From Bryobacterales bacterium (lineage in GTDB: Bacteria > Acidobacteriota > Terriglobia > Bryobacterales > Bryobacteraceae), in NCBI GenBank assembly GCA_025353235.1, contig JANXQZ010000196.1:1-5734 (forward strand): 5,734 nt of DNA. Reading direction: 5' to 3'. Below, in pieces: positions 1-5,734 of the stretch; the first letter of the stretch is position 1, and each line of letters starts with the position of its first letter. The position numbers and the translations under genes were made by a program. The notes beneath the pieces are model-generated. The model did not search any database. It was not told where the DNA came from and saw only the letters and a program-made list of their open reading frames with translations.

Positions 1-1016
1 ACTGCATGCACCGAGATTGCGCCCGCCGGATCGTCTACTCCCAAATGCAAGTCCAGCCATTCCACGGACAAGGTGACCAGTGTCCCAGCGATCAATCCGA
101 CGATTGCAGCTGCGGCCGGCGAGACAAATGCGGAAGCCGCGCTGCTTGCCACCAGTCCGCCGACCCAACCGTTGGCGCATAGCGACGCGTCGGGTCTCCC
201 AAACCGAAAGCGGGTGATTGCGGCTGCTGCTAACGCTGCCAAAGTGCCGGACAGCATTGTATTTATCCCCACCAGAACCACCTTGCCAGGCGCCACCCCG
301 TAAATCACCAAAGCGATGGAGCCGTTGATTCCAATCCAACCAAGTAAAGCCAGCAGGCATGCGAAAAGGACCAGGACTCCATTGTGGCCGGGCATCGCGG
401 AAGGCAGGCCGTCGTGCCCGTACTTCCCGCGCCGCGGCCCCAGGATCCACGCGATCGAGAGGGCCGTCAATCCGCCGACTACATGGATCGATCCGGCACC
501 GCCCGCGTCGATAAACCCGCGCCCCATGCCATAATTCACGCCTAACTGGGCCAGCCAGCCCCCGCCCCAAACCCAATGCGCGAAGAGCGGATAGGTGAAG
601 CCGGAGAGGATCGCGGTGGACCAGCAGATTGCGCCCAGACGCCATCGATCCGCGCCTGCGCCAAGCGGAATCAGCGCCGCGATGCCCACGACGAACATCT
701 GCAGCCAAGCCCCGAGCGATGCAGGGGACCCGTCCAGATCCAATCCGCGCAAGAACAACGGTTCGGCCGCCATCCAGTTCCAAGCCTTGCCGGAGAGTAT
801 CAAATCGTGAGAAGGTCGGCCCGGAAAACCTTGCACGGCGAATCCGCACACGAAATACACAGAAGCCGCCACTCCAATGGCGCACAGCGACGCCAGCATC
901 GAGTGAGCCGCGCTTCTCGATCGGCCCAGGCCCGTGTTGATGAGGGCAATCCCGGCCCCGGCCAACGGAACCAGCAAAATGAGCATGACATACAAAGGCA
1001 GTGCGTTATCCGTCAC
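1..1016 (-). CDS. amt: Ammonium transporter, Amt/MEP/Rh family (C-terminus cut off by left window edge)
   Basis: This is an inner-membrane channel-like transporter for ammonium/ammonia. I translated the minus strand from the GTG at 1016-1014 and found an open frame of 338 codons to the window edge, so the C-terminus is missing. Visible Amt hallmarks are INTGLGRSRS after TM1 (residues 26-35), QMF near the expected Phe-gate region (106-108), AHWVWGGGWLA (146-156), and DAGGAGSIH (170-178). The spacing from D170 to H178 equals that of E. coli AmtB D160 to H168. Further on are PGHN, GWIGINGS, and finally VDDPAGAISVH, whose H337 corresponds to the second pore histidine (AmtB H318). About nine membrane spans are present out of the usual eleven. 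The start is supported by GAGG at 1027-1024, seven bases upstream, and by the four-base overlap with the preceding small gene. SIH and GGAG replace the commoner AGGTVVH, so this is a divergent Amt subtype. Family assignment is firm; substrate preference between transport and sensing is not resolved. Confidence 0.93.
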   Translation of the reverse strand, partial: MTDNALPLYVMLILLVPLAGAGIALINTGLGRSRSAAHSMLASLCAIGVAASVYFVCGFAVQGFPGRPSHDLILSGKAWNWMAAEPLFLRGLDLDGSPASLGAWLQMFVVGIAALIPLGAGADRWRLGAICWSTAILSGFTYPLFAHWVWGGGWLAQLGVNYGMGRGFIDAGGAGSIHVVGGLTALSIAWILGPRRGKYGHDGLPSAMPGHNGVLVLFACLLALLGWIGINGSIALVIYGVAPGKVVLVGINTMLSGTLAALAAAAITRFRFGRPDASLCANGWVGGLVASSAASAFVSPAAAAIVGLIAGTLVTLSVEWLDLHLGVDDPAGAISVHA

Positions 1017-1198
1017 GGCCTTTCCTCGCGCGGACTCACGTGAGAGCGGAGCACCAGCACCAGACCGACAATCTCAACGCATACCCCAGCGAGTACGAAT
1101 GCCGTTCGAGGTCCAGTCAGCTTCAACAGCACCACAGCCGCCACCACCAAGCCCCACCCCGCTAACAGCAAGAGAAAGCCCGGAATCTTCAAGGTCAT
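1013..1198 (-). CDS. Small two-helix membrane protein, translationally coupled to amt
   Basis: The product is a 61-residue hydrophobic protein of unknown function. Translation from the ATG at 1198 gives MTLKIPGFLLLL, a first predicted membrane helix (about residues 5-25), a short KLTGPRT turn, a second helix (about 32-50) containing an acidic residue (E42), and a charged tail ending in PREERP. Its TGA stop (1015-1013) overlaps the amt GTG start (1016-1014) as GTGA, and the amt SD lies inside its last codons. That strongly suggests a real coding frame and coupled translation. The frame stays open upstream to a TTG at 1273 (86 codons), but that extension is polar and lacks an SD. I prefer the ATG, although it also lacks a clear SD. 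The protein is not a PII (GlnK) protein, which is the usual partner of amt. A role in stabilising or regulating Amt is inference from position only. Confidence 0.7.
   Translation of the reverse strand: MTLKIPGFLLLLAGWGLVVAAVVLLKLTGPRTAFVLAGVCVEIVGLVLVLRSHVSPREERP
1024..1027 (-). promoter_or_regulatory. Shine-Dalgarno site that fixes the GTG start of amt
   Basis: Reading the minus strand, GAGGAAAGG lies just before GTG. The GAGG core is separated from the GTG at 1016 by seven bases, which is ideal spacing. It sits within the last codons of the small membrane protein gene, so ribosomes finishing that gene end on the amt start. Confidence 0.7.
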
Positions 1199-1281
1199 TG
1201 TTGACGAGGATACACGATCATGAGCAGGAATTGCCCGCAAGCGATCCGAAACGTTTAGATCGACCCTATTCAAAATATCTA

Positions 1282-1311
1282 TTGGCGGTGGGCAGGCGAT
1301 CAGACTACACT
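1282..1311 (+). promoter_or_regulatory. Candidate sigma70-like promoter for the porin gene
   Basis: TTGGCG (1282-1287) and TACACT (1306-1311) are separated by 18 bases and lie about 100 bases before the porin start. Both hexamers are only partial matches to consensus, so this is a plausible but weak candidate. Confidence 0.25.
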
Positions 1312-1403
1312 TTTTCTTATTCCCCCCGTCTCAGCGCGCGCCAAGTCAGCAGCGCCTGTAAAATACGTTCTAGCCGTGTGGCTTTAGTGCCGAAATCCAA
1401 CTT

Positions 1404-1407
1404 GGAG
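1404..1407 (+). promoter_or_regulatory. Shine-Dalgarno site that decides the TTG start of the porin
   Basis: GGAG lies seven bases before the TTG at 1415. The reading frame has an in-frame TAG at 1385-1387 and no ATG, GTG or other TTG between that stop and 1415, so the TTG is the only start that includes the signal peptide. Confidence 0.75.
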
Positions 1408-1414
1408 AAATCTC

Positions 1415-2575
1415 TTGCGGAACACTTGTTTTCTCATCTCCGCCGCCAGCGCAATTTTGCTGATGTCGGCCCAAGCTCAAACACCAACGCCGCCGGAAGC
1501 TCCCCCGGCTCAGGCTCCTGCAGGTACCCCCGCAGCCCCGGCTACGCCCCCGCCTGCTCCTCCCTCCGCGTGGACGAAGTATGGCACCGATTTCAGCATC
1601 CTGCTGGACGGCTACGTGGATGGAAATTTCAACCACCCGGATTCCGGCTTTAACCAGCTCCGCAATTTCGACGTTCGCTCCGACAACGTGCATTTGAGCA
1701 TGGCGAAATTCACCATCGACCATGGTCCCGCTCCCTTCGGCTTCCATCTCGATGTAGGCTTCGGCCAGACATTCGATATCATCCACGCCACTGATCGCGA
1801 CGGGGAAGGCATGAAGTACATCGAGCAGGCTTTCGTCAGCCTCAAGCCCAAGAGCTGGAAGGGGTTTCAGGTGGATGCCGGAAAGTTCGTAACCAGCGCC
1901 GGCGCCGAGGTGATTGAATCGAACGCGAACTGGAACTACTCGCGATCGATTCTCTTCGCTTATGCCATCCCTTACTATCATCTAGGCTTGCGCACATCTT
2001 TCCCGGTCGGCACTCATTTCACGGGAGGCGTTCAACTCGTGAATGGGTGGAACAACGTGAAGGACAACAACAGCGGCAAGACGGTCGGACTGGTCGGAAC
2101 ATACACCTGGAAGAAGCTCTCGTGGTCGAATAATTATTATTCGGGACCCGAGAAGGATCACACCAATCAAGGCTTCCGCAATCTCTACGACACGACGTTT
2201 CTGTTTACCCCGTCCGAGAAGATAAATTACTACGTCAACTTCGACTACGGGCGTGACAAGAACATCGGGCGCGGCAGTCAGCAATGGGTTGGAGTCGCGG
2301 CTGCGGCTCGTTTTGCGATCGGCAAGAAGTACGCCTTCGCGCCGCGCGTAGAGTGGTTCAACGACGCCGACGGCTTCACCACGGGAACCGTGCAGCGCTT
2401 GAAGGAAGTCACCTTTACAGGCGAGTACAAAGTGAATAACTGGTTGCTTAGCCGCCTCGAGTTTCGCGACGACTTCTCAAACCAAGCTTTCTTTGACAAA
2501 GAGGGCGGCCGCTCCTCAAAGCATCAGCCGACCATTCTGCTCGGCATGGTCGCTTTCTTCGGACCGAAAAAGTAA
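1415..2575 (+). CDS. Outer-membrane beta-barrel porin, BBP2/OmpL-like family
   Basis: This is a 386-residue secreted outer-membrane protein, probably a diffusion porin for small solutes. Residues 1-21 form a signal peptide (one arginine, a hydrophobic core, SAQA cleavage site), so the mature form is about 365 residues. Residues 22-52 are a low-complexity Pro/Ala linker. From about residue 56 the sequence alternates hydrophobic and polar residues, as in beta-strands. It carries motifs I associate with the BBP2 (OmpL-like) family: LLDGYVDGNFN near the start, then HLDVGFGQT, YIEQAFVSL, DAGKFVTSAGAEVIES, NWNYSRS and IPYYHLGLR. It ends in VAFFGPKK, an aromatic-rich last strand with two extra lysines rather than a terminal Phe. 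The TTG start is supported by GGAG seven bases upstream and an in-frame stop just before. The permease follows 38 bp downstream with no terminator visible, so the two are likely co-transcribed. The family call is strong; the substrate is unknown. Confidence 0.88.
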   Translation: MRNTCFLISAASAILLMSAQAQTPTPPEAPPAQAPAGTPAAPATPPPAPPSAWTKYGTDFSILLDGYVDGNFNHPDSGFNQLRNFDVRSDNVHLSMAKFTIDHGPAPFGFHLDVGFGQTFDIIHATDRDGEGMKYIEQAFVSLKPKSWKGFQVDAGKFVTSAGAEVIESNANWNYSRSILFAYAIPYYHLGLRTSFPVGTHFTGGVQLVNGWNNVKDNNSGKTVGLVGTYTWKKLSWSNNYYSGPEKDHTNQGFRNLYDTTFLFTPSEKINYYVNFDYGRDKNIGRGSQQWVGVAAAARFAIGKKYAFAPRVEWFNDADGFTTGTVQRLKEVTFTGEYKVNNWLLSRLEFRDDFSNQAFFDKEGGRSSKHQPTILLGMVAFFGPKK

Positions 2576-2600
2576 TTGACTGATTCCCTAAATAAATTTC

Positions 2601-2606
2601 AAGGAG
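2601..2606 (+). promoter_or_regulatory. Strong Shine-Dalgarno site of the permease gene
   Basis: AAGGAG lies seven bases before the ATG at 2614, a near-perfect site. It lies in the 38-bp, AT-rich gap after the porin stop, where no hairpin terminator is visible. Confidence 0.75.
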
Positions 2607-2613
2607 CTATCAA

Positions 2614-4428
2614 ATGGCAGCTAACGAACCAGTTAAAATGCAAGCGACTTTAGGCCTAACGGGTCTGACGATGAACGCAATGGCGCTCATCGCTCCCGGA
2701 GCTTTCCTCTGGTTAACCTTCTTCATTCAGGCCACCACCGGCGCGACATCGCCCTCCATGTGGATCGGCATCATCGTAGCCCTCCTGCTCTGTTTGGCTA
2801 CGGCGGTTTGTTACGCCGAAATGGCCAAGCTGTATCCGGGAACCGGCAGCTCGTATTACTTTGCCGAGCAGTCGTTTCTAAACCACGAAGCAGCCTGGCG
2901 GTTCGCGCGGCTCTCGAAGTTCATTGTCGGCTGGGCGTCGCATCTCTACTATTGGATTTATCCGGGCGTGATGGTTGCGGTGATGGGCATCCTGTGCGGG
3001 TATTTGGTGGGCACGCTCTGGCCGAACGTCATGAGCGCGTCGAATCCAGGCACTCTCTTCATGATGCTGGTGGCGATTGCGTTCTCGTTTTTCATTGCTT
3101 TTATTGCGAATCGGGGCGTCAACGGCTCCACTTCGGTGAACATCGCCATTAACGTGATTCAGATCTCCGCGCTCGTTGTTTTCTCGGTGATGGCCCTGGG
3201 CTACCGCTCGAACCATCCTGCCGGGAGCACTGGTTTACAGTTCGATTCCACCTCCGGCGATGCTTACAACTATGAATTTGCCACGGAGAAGGTAGTCGCG
3301 AACGGGGTGACCACTGAGAACATTCTCCGCAATGCGGATGGCACGCCAAAGGCGAAGCTCGATGCAAGCGGCAAGGCGTTGCCCTATATAGTGAGCTATC
3401 CGGAGAAAGATGAAAAGGGGAACTTCCTTACACATAAAGATGGTGCGTCCGTAGTTGGCGTGCATAACATTAGCTGGGCGTTCATCCAGGCCACGGTAGC
3501 CATTCTGATCCTAGTGGGATTCGAATCGGTAACGGCCATGGGCGGCGAGGCTCGCAATGCCAAGCGCGATGTTCCAATCGCAGTGATCGTCTCTCTTCTG
3601 GTGCAGGGATGCTTCTGTTATTTATTTGAGTATTTCGCGGCGAATTACTTCTTGAATAGCGGGTATACGATGCAAAGCGCGGCGAACTCGGCTGCGCCTA
3701 TCGGAGACATGATGATCGTGGTTGGCAACTCGATCTTCGGTCCGGGCGGGGGAAGAATTTTTATGCTATGTGAGGCATTCACAGTGTTTCTAGCCTTGAT
3801 CGGGACCACGCTCTCCTGCATGAATACCGGAGCTCGCGTCACCTATGCAATGGGTAAGGATGGCGAAGTTCCGGAGCACTTCGGATTGCTCCACTCGAAG
3901 AATCTCACCCCTCATCGCGCCATCTGGACCTTGGCAGGCATTTCGGCAGTGGTTGGATGCGTAGGAGTTATGATGGCTTTCGGAGACGCCGGCGCGCCAA
4001 CAGATGCAGCGATCAAGGCGCTTCCCCAGGGACTGCTGTCGAGTTTCGGCTACACCACCCACGACGGGATGGCGGCTATGCCGAATTCTCTACTCACGGT
4101 TACTCTCGCATCGAACTTCGGAACCTTCCTGCTGTATGCACTCAGCTGCGTGATTTGCATGGTGGCCTACCATAACCACCCCAAATTCAACGCGATTCGC
4201 CATCTCTTCATTCCCATGTTTGGCTTGCTTGCCAACCTGGCCTGCATGGCGTTTTATTTGATCGGACCTTTCATGGGATATGGCACGAAGATGGAGCCTC
4301 TTCTGGCATTGGGGATCGCGGCGGTGTGGGCGATTTATGGAGGGATTTACTTCATGAAGTCGAGCAAGGTTGCGGGACGCACAACGCTGGTTGCAAACCG
4401 TTCTCAGGCGGTGACACCAGGCTTATAG
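2614..4428 (+). CDS. APC-superfamily amino acid/amine permease with a long TM5-TM6 insert
   Basis: This is a 604-residue inner-membrane secondary transporter of the amino acid-polyamine-organocation (APC) superfamily, probably importing an amino acid or amine. Evidence is the TM1 region LTMNAMALIAPGAFLW (about 18-33), a helix-breaking Pro/Gly site typical of the fold; YAEMAKLYPGTGSSYYF (67-83) after TM2; and the TM6 signature GFESVTAMGGEARNAKRDVP (302-321) followed by TM7. I estimate about 12 membrane helices in all. Residues about 199-287 are a hydrophilic stretch between TM5 and TM6, facing the periplasm in this fold, rich in Asp, Lys, Asn and Gly. A shorter polar segment lies near 455-490. 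The usual APC length is about 450-500 residues, so these inserts explain the excess. The ATG is fixed by AAGGAG seven bases upstream. The gene follows the porin by 38 bp. Polyamine, ethanolamine or neutral amino acid transport cannot be told apart from sequence alone. Confidence 0.9.
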   Translation: MAANEPVKMQATLGLTGLTMNAMALIAPGAFLWLTFFIQATTGATSPSMWIGIIVALLLCLATAVCYAEMAKLYPGTGSSYYFAEQSFLNHEAAWRFARLSKFIVGWASHLYYWIYPGVMVAVMGILCGYLVGTLWPNVMSASNPGTLFMMLVAIAFSFFIAFIANRGVNGSTSVNIAINVIQISALVVFSVMALGYRSNHPAGSTGLQFDSTSGDAYNYEFATEKVVANGVTTENILRNADGTPKAKLDASGKALPYIVSYPEKDEKGNFLTHKDGASVVGVHNISWAFIQATVAILILVGFESVTAMGGEARNAKRDVPIAVIVSLLVQGCFCYLFEYFAANYFLNSGYTMQSAANSAAPIGDMMIVVGNSIFGPGGGRIFMLCEAFTVFLALIGTTLSCMNTGARVTYAMGKDGEVPEHFGLLHSKNLTPHRAIWTLAGISAVVGCVGVMMAFGDAGAPTDAAIKALPQGLLSSFGYTTHDGMAAMPNSLLTVTLASNFGTFLLYALSCVICMVAYHNHPKFNAIRHLFIPMFGLLANLACMAFYLIGPFMGYGTKMEPLLALGIAAVWAIYGGIYFMKSSKVAGRTTLVANRSQAVTPGL

Positions 4429-4660
4429 CTTTCGGCTCACGAATCGTGATGAAAACGGACTTCGGTCTCCGTGTAGGGCAGGTTGTTTACCTGCGCCCGA
4501 TTGCCAATCGGCCCGGAGCTCTCGACAGCGTGGCGAGGGTTTTCGATCCTGCAGAAGGTGTCGGGAGACAAGATAGCCTGCCGCACTTCTGGAACTTGGA
4601 CGAGCCACTTTGTAATGGTTATTTCATGACAGTGCAGTCCCTTCGCTTGTAGCTTGCCCC
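4429..4660. other. Intergenic spacer between permease and phosphatase genes
   Basis: This 232-bp stretch has no credible gene. A short frame here (about 4450-4652) has no SD and no recognisable domain. The spacer contains the paired palindromes at 4476-4511 and a weaker imperfect stem, CAGAAG..CTTCTG (4552-4557 with 4586-4591), around a loop of more than 20 bases. There is no T-tract, so a classic intrinsic terminator is not seen. I found no good promoter for the phosphatase gene, though one may lie here. Confidence 0.5.
4476..4511. repeat. Tandem palindromes, REP-like intergenic element
   Basis: Two hairpins sit head to tail. The first is GGGCAGGT (4476-4483), loop TGTTT, then ACCTGCGCCC (4489-4498); the arms pair fully apart from a two-base bulge. 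The second is CCGATT (4497-4502), loop GCC, AATCGG (4506-4511), and shares two bases with the first. Adjacent palindromes in a gene-free spacer are the usual layout of repetitive extragenic palindromes. From memory, sequences of this style recur between genes in Acidobacteriota, but only one copy is in this window. It could act as an RNA-processing or partial termination element for the permease transcript. Confidence 0.5.
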
Positions 4661-5461
4661 ATGCTCGACTTGGAATTTATATCTGCCTCCGACTCTGGGC
4701 GACGCCGTGATCACAACGAAGACTACCTGGGTCACGTCGCCCCGGCCAACCCCTTGCAAGTTCGCACGCATGGCTGGCTGTTCGCGCTTGCGGACGGAGT
4801 CGGGGGGCAGCAGCTGGGCGAGGTAGCCTCGCGCTGCGCGGTAGACAGCATCGTGGAAGGCTTCCGCAGCGCGCCGAAAGGAGAACCGCACTCTGCGCTG
4901 TTGCCTCGCTTAGTACAGTCGGCAAATGTACAAGTGTTCGAGACAGGCCGTACGAGCGGCCCTGGCGGCGTGGCGATGGCGACCACCATCGTAGCTTGCG
5001 CGCTAAGATACGACCGCGTTGCCGTGGCCCACGTTGGAGATTCAAGATGCTATCTGATCCGGGGTGGCGAAGCGACGCAGTTGACCCGCGATCATACTGT
5101 CGCCAATGAGCAACTCCGCCTGGGTTTGCTCACCGCCCGTGAGGCGGCCGAGGTAGACACGAAGCACGTGTTGAGCCGATCCCTGGGAACTGATATGTTC
5201 GTCAACGTGGACACCTGTGAAAAGCAGGTGCTGGCCGATGACGTGTTGCTGCTGTGTTCCGATGGCATGCATGGATCGGTGGAGGCGTCGGACATGGGAA
5301 AGGCGTTGCTACCGCGCGGGGATTTGAACGCGGCCGCAAGAGAACTGGTCGCCCTTGCAAACCAGCGGGATGGCGGCGATAATATCAGCGTACAGTTGAT
5401 TCGCGTGTTGGCCGTCGAGCGCGTAGGCATGTACCGCGGGCGTCCCTATAAGCTTCCCTGA
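4661..5461 (+). CDS. PP2C-family (PPM) serine/threonine protein phosphatase
   Basis: This is a 266-residue cytoplasmic, metal-dependent protein phosphatase of the bacterial Stp/PrpC type, expected to reverse Ser/Thr phosphorylation by the neighbouring kinase. The PP2C motifs appear in order: SDSGRRRDHNEDY (10-22, metal-binding acidic residues E20/D21), LADGVGG (43-49, metal ligand D45), TTIVACAL (108-115), VAHVGDSRCYLIR (122-134), QLTRDHT (140-146), VLSRSLG (170-176), LLLCSDGMHG (196-205, metal ligand D201) and GGDNISVQLI (238-247, D240). The length fits a stand-alone catalytic domain, with a short basic tail after residue 250. The ATG at 4661 is the first in-frame start; no ATG, GTG or TTG precedes it nearby in frame. 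No clear SD is seen. The kinase gene begins eight bases after its stop, which indicates an operon. All catalytic motifs look intact. Confidence 0.95.
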   Translation: MLDLEFISASDSGRRRDHNEDYLGHVAPANPLQVRTHGWLFALADGVGGQQLGEVASRCAVDSIVEGFRSAPKGEPHSALLPRLVQSANVQVFETGRTSGPGGVAMATTIVACALRYDRVAVAHVGDSRCYLIRGGEATQLTRDHTVANEQLRLGLLTAREAAEVDTKHVLSRSLGTDMFVNVDTCEKQVLADDVLLLCSDGMHGSVEASDMGKALLPRGDLNAAARELVALANQRDGGDNISVQLIRVLAVERVGMYRGRPYKLP

Positions 5462-5469
5462 CCTTCTAC

Positions 5470-5734
5470 ATGATCCCAGTCCATCCCGGCGAGCAGCTTG
5501 ACAACTATCGCATCGAAAGCTTAATCGCCCGCAGCGGCATGGCGTCGATTTATCGCGGTACCGACGTGCGCAGCGGCCGCGTGGTAGCCATCAAGATCCC
5601 GCATCCGGAGATGGAAAGCGATCCGGTGCTCTTCGATCGTTTTCGTCGAGAAGAGGACATCGGCAAAACCCTTGACCATCCGGGAGTAATGAAAGTCTTC
5701 ACCGGCGACGAGCGCAGCAAAGTCTACATGGTGA
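5470..5734 (+). CDS. Serine/threonine protein kinase, PknB-like, N-terminal part (cut by right window edge)
   Basis: This is the start of a Hanks-type Ser/Thr kinase; 88 complete codons are present. The N-lobe reads clearly: LDNYRIESLIARSGMASIYRG (glycine-loop region, about 10-30), VVAIKIP with the ATP-anchoring lysine K42, DRFRREEDIGKTLDHPGVMKV (helix C glutamate E61 and the LxHPxV turn) and VYMV at the hinge just before the edge. The loop is unusual: the three glycines of GxGxxG are A20, S22 and A25, leaving only G23. K42 and E61 are present, but the catalytic loop (HRD) and DFG lie outside the window, so activity cannot be judged. The ATG at 5470 follows the phosphatase stop by eight bases, without a clear SD, which suggests coupled translation. 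The kinase is probably the phosphatase's opposing partner. It could be a stand-alone kinase or carry a C-terminal sensor or membrane segment. Confidence 0.9.
   Translation, partial: MIPVHPGEQLDNYRIESLIARSGMASIYRGTDVRSGRVVAIKIPHPEMESDPVLFDRFRREEDIGKTLDHPGVMKVFTGDERSKVYMV

Larger units (their letters stand above)
1199..1414. promoter_or_regulatory. Divergent intergenic region between the amt operon and the porin-permease operon
   Basis: This spacer of about 216 bp separates genes read in opposite directions, so it should hold both promoters. One weak sigma70-like candidate for the rightward genes is described separately. Possible operator-like symmetry is the perfect 8-bp palindrome AAACGTTT at 1249-1256 and the short inverted repeat TTGCccGCAA at 1231-1240. 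I looked for a sigma54 -24/-12 element, expected for some nitrogen genes, and found no convincing match. No convincing leftward promoter was identified. Confidence 0.5.

Noticed and set aside
73..1043. Several rightward open frames over the first kilobase (for example 316-534, 576-1043, 629-940)
   Set aside because: They are antisense to the amt frame, which reads through as a recognisable Amt protein. Their translations are low-complexity, Arg/Pro/Ala-rich and show no domain or SD.
1199..1414. Sigma54 (-24/-12) promoter for the amt pair
   Set aside because: GG-rich candidates on the minus strand, such as TTGGCGCGCGCTGA, do not keep the required GG-N10-GC spacing.
934..1653. 239-codon rightward frame running across the small membrane gene, the divergent promoter region and the porin start
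   Set aside because: It crosses the intergenic region and overlaps the porin signal-peptide region in another frame. The translation has no domain and looks like shadow coding.
1370..1981. 203-codon leftward frame antisense to the porin
   Set aside because: The porin frame on the plus strand has a signal peptide, an SD and family motifs. The antisense product is an Arg/Gly-rich composition artefact.
4552..4591. Imperfect stem as a rho-independent terminator
   Set aside because: The stem is short with a bulge, the loop exceeds 20 bases, and no T-tract follows.
4326..4652. 108-codon rightward frame overlapping the permease end and the spacer
   Set aside because: It starts inside the permease in another frame, runs through the palindromes and has no SD or domain.

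Overview
The window looks like bacterial chromosome from a Gram-negative, fairly GC-rich organism. My best guess is Acidobacteriota. This rests on family resemblance: a BBP2-type outer-membrane porin, a divergent Amt subtype, non-ATG starts with good Shine-Dalgarno (SD) sites, and a PP2C/PknB-type pair. It does not rest on any marker gene. Nothing indicates a plasmid, phage, insertion sequence, CRISPR array, tRNA or rRNA.

Left part (1-1198, minus strand): the first kilobase encodes an ammonium transporter (Amt) that starts at a GTG at 1016 and runs off the left edge. Its upstream neighbour is a small two-helix membrane protein (1198-1013). The stop of the small gene and the start of amt share four bases (GTGA), so the two are probably translationally coupled. 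An intergenic region of about 216 bp (1199-1414) separates this leftward pair from the rightward genes and must hold the divergent promoters.

Centre (1415-4428, plus strand): a TTG-started, secreted BBP2/OmpL-like beta-barrel porin is followed 38 bp later by a 604-residue APC-superfamily permease with a strong SD. This looks like an outer-membrane plus inner-membrane uptake pair for a small solute, probably an amino acid or amine. The permease carries an unusually long hydrophilic insert, predicted periplasmic, between TM5 and TM6.

Right part (4429-5734): a 232-bp spacer contains two adjacent palindromes resembling a REP-type intergenic repeat. Then come a complete PP2C-family Ser/Thr phosphatase (4661-5461) and, 8 bp on, the N-terminal lobe of a PknB-like Ser/Thr kinase cut by the right edge. 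The kinase has an unusual glycine-loop sequence.

Taken together the window suggests nitrogen-compound uptake (ammonium; amino acid or amine) beside a reversible Ser/Thr phosphorylation switch. A functional link between the transporters and the switch is inference from proximity only. I see no convincing wholly new system. The most unusual points are the small membrane protein coupled to amt, the permease insert, the degenerate kinase loop and the REP-like element.
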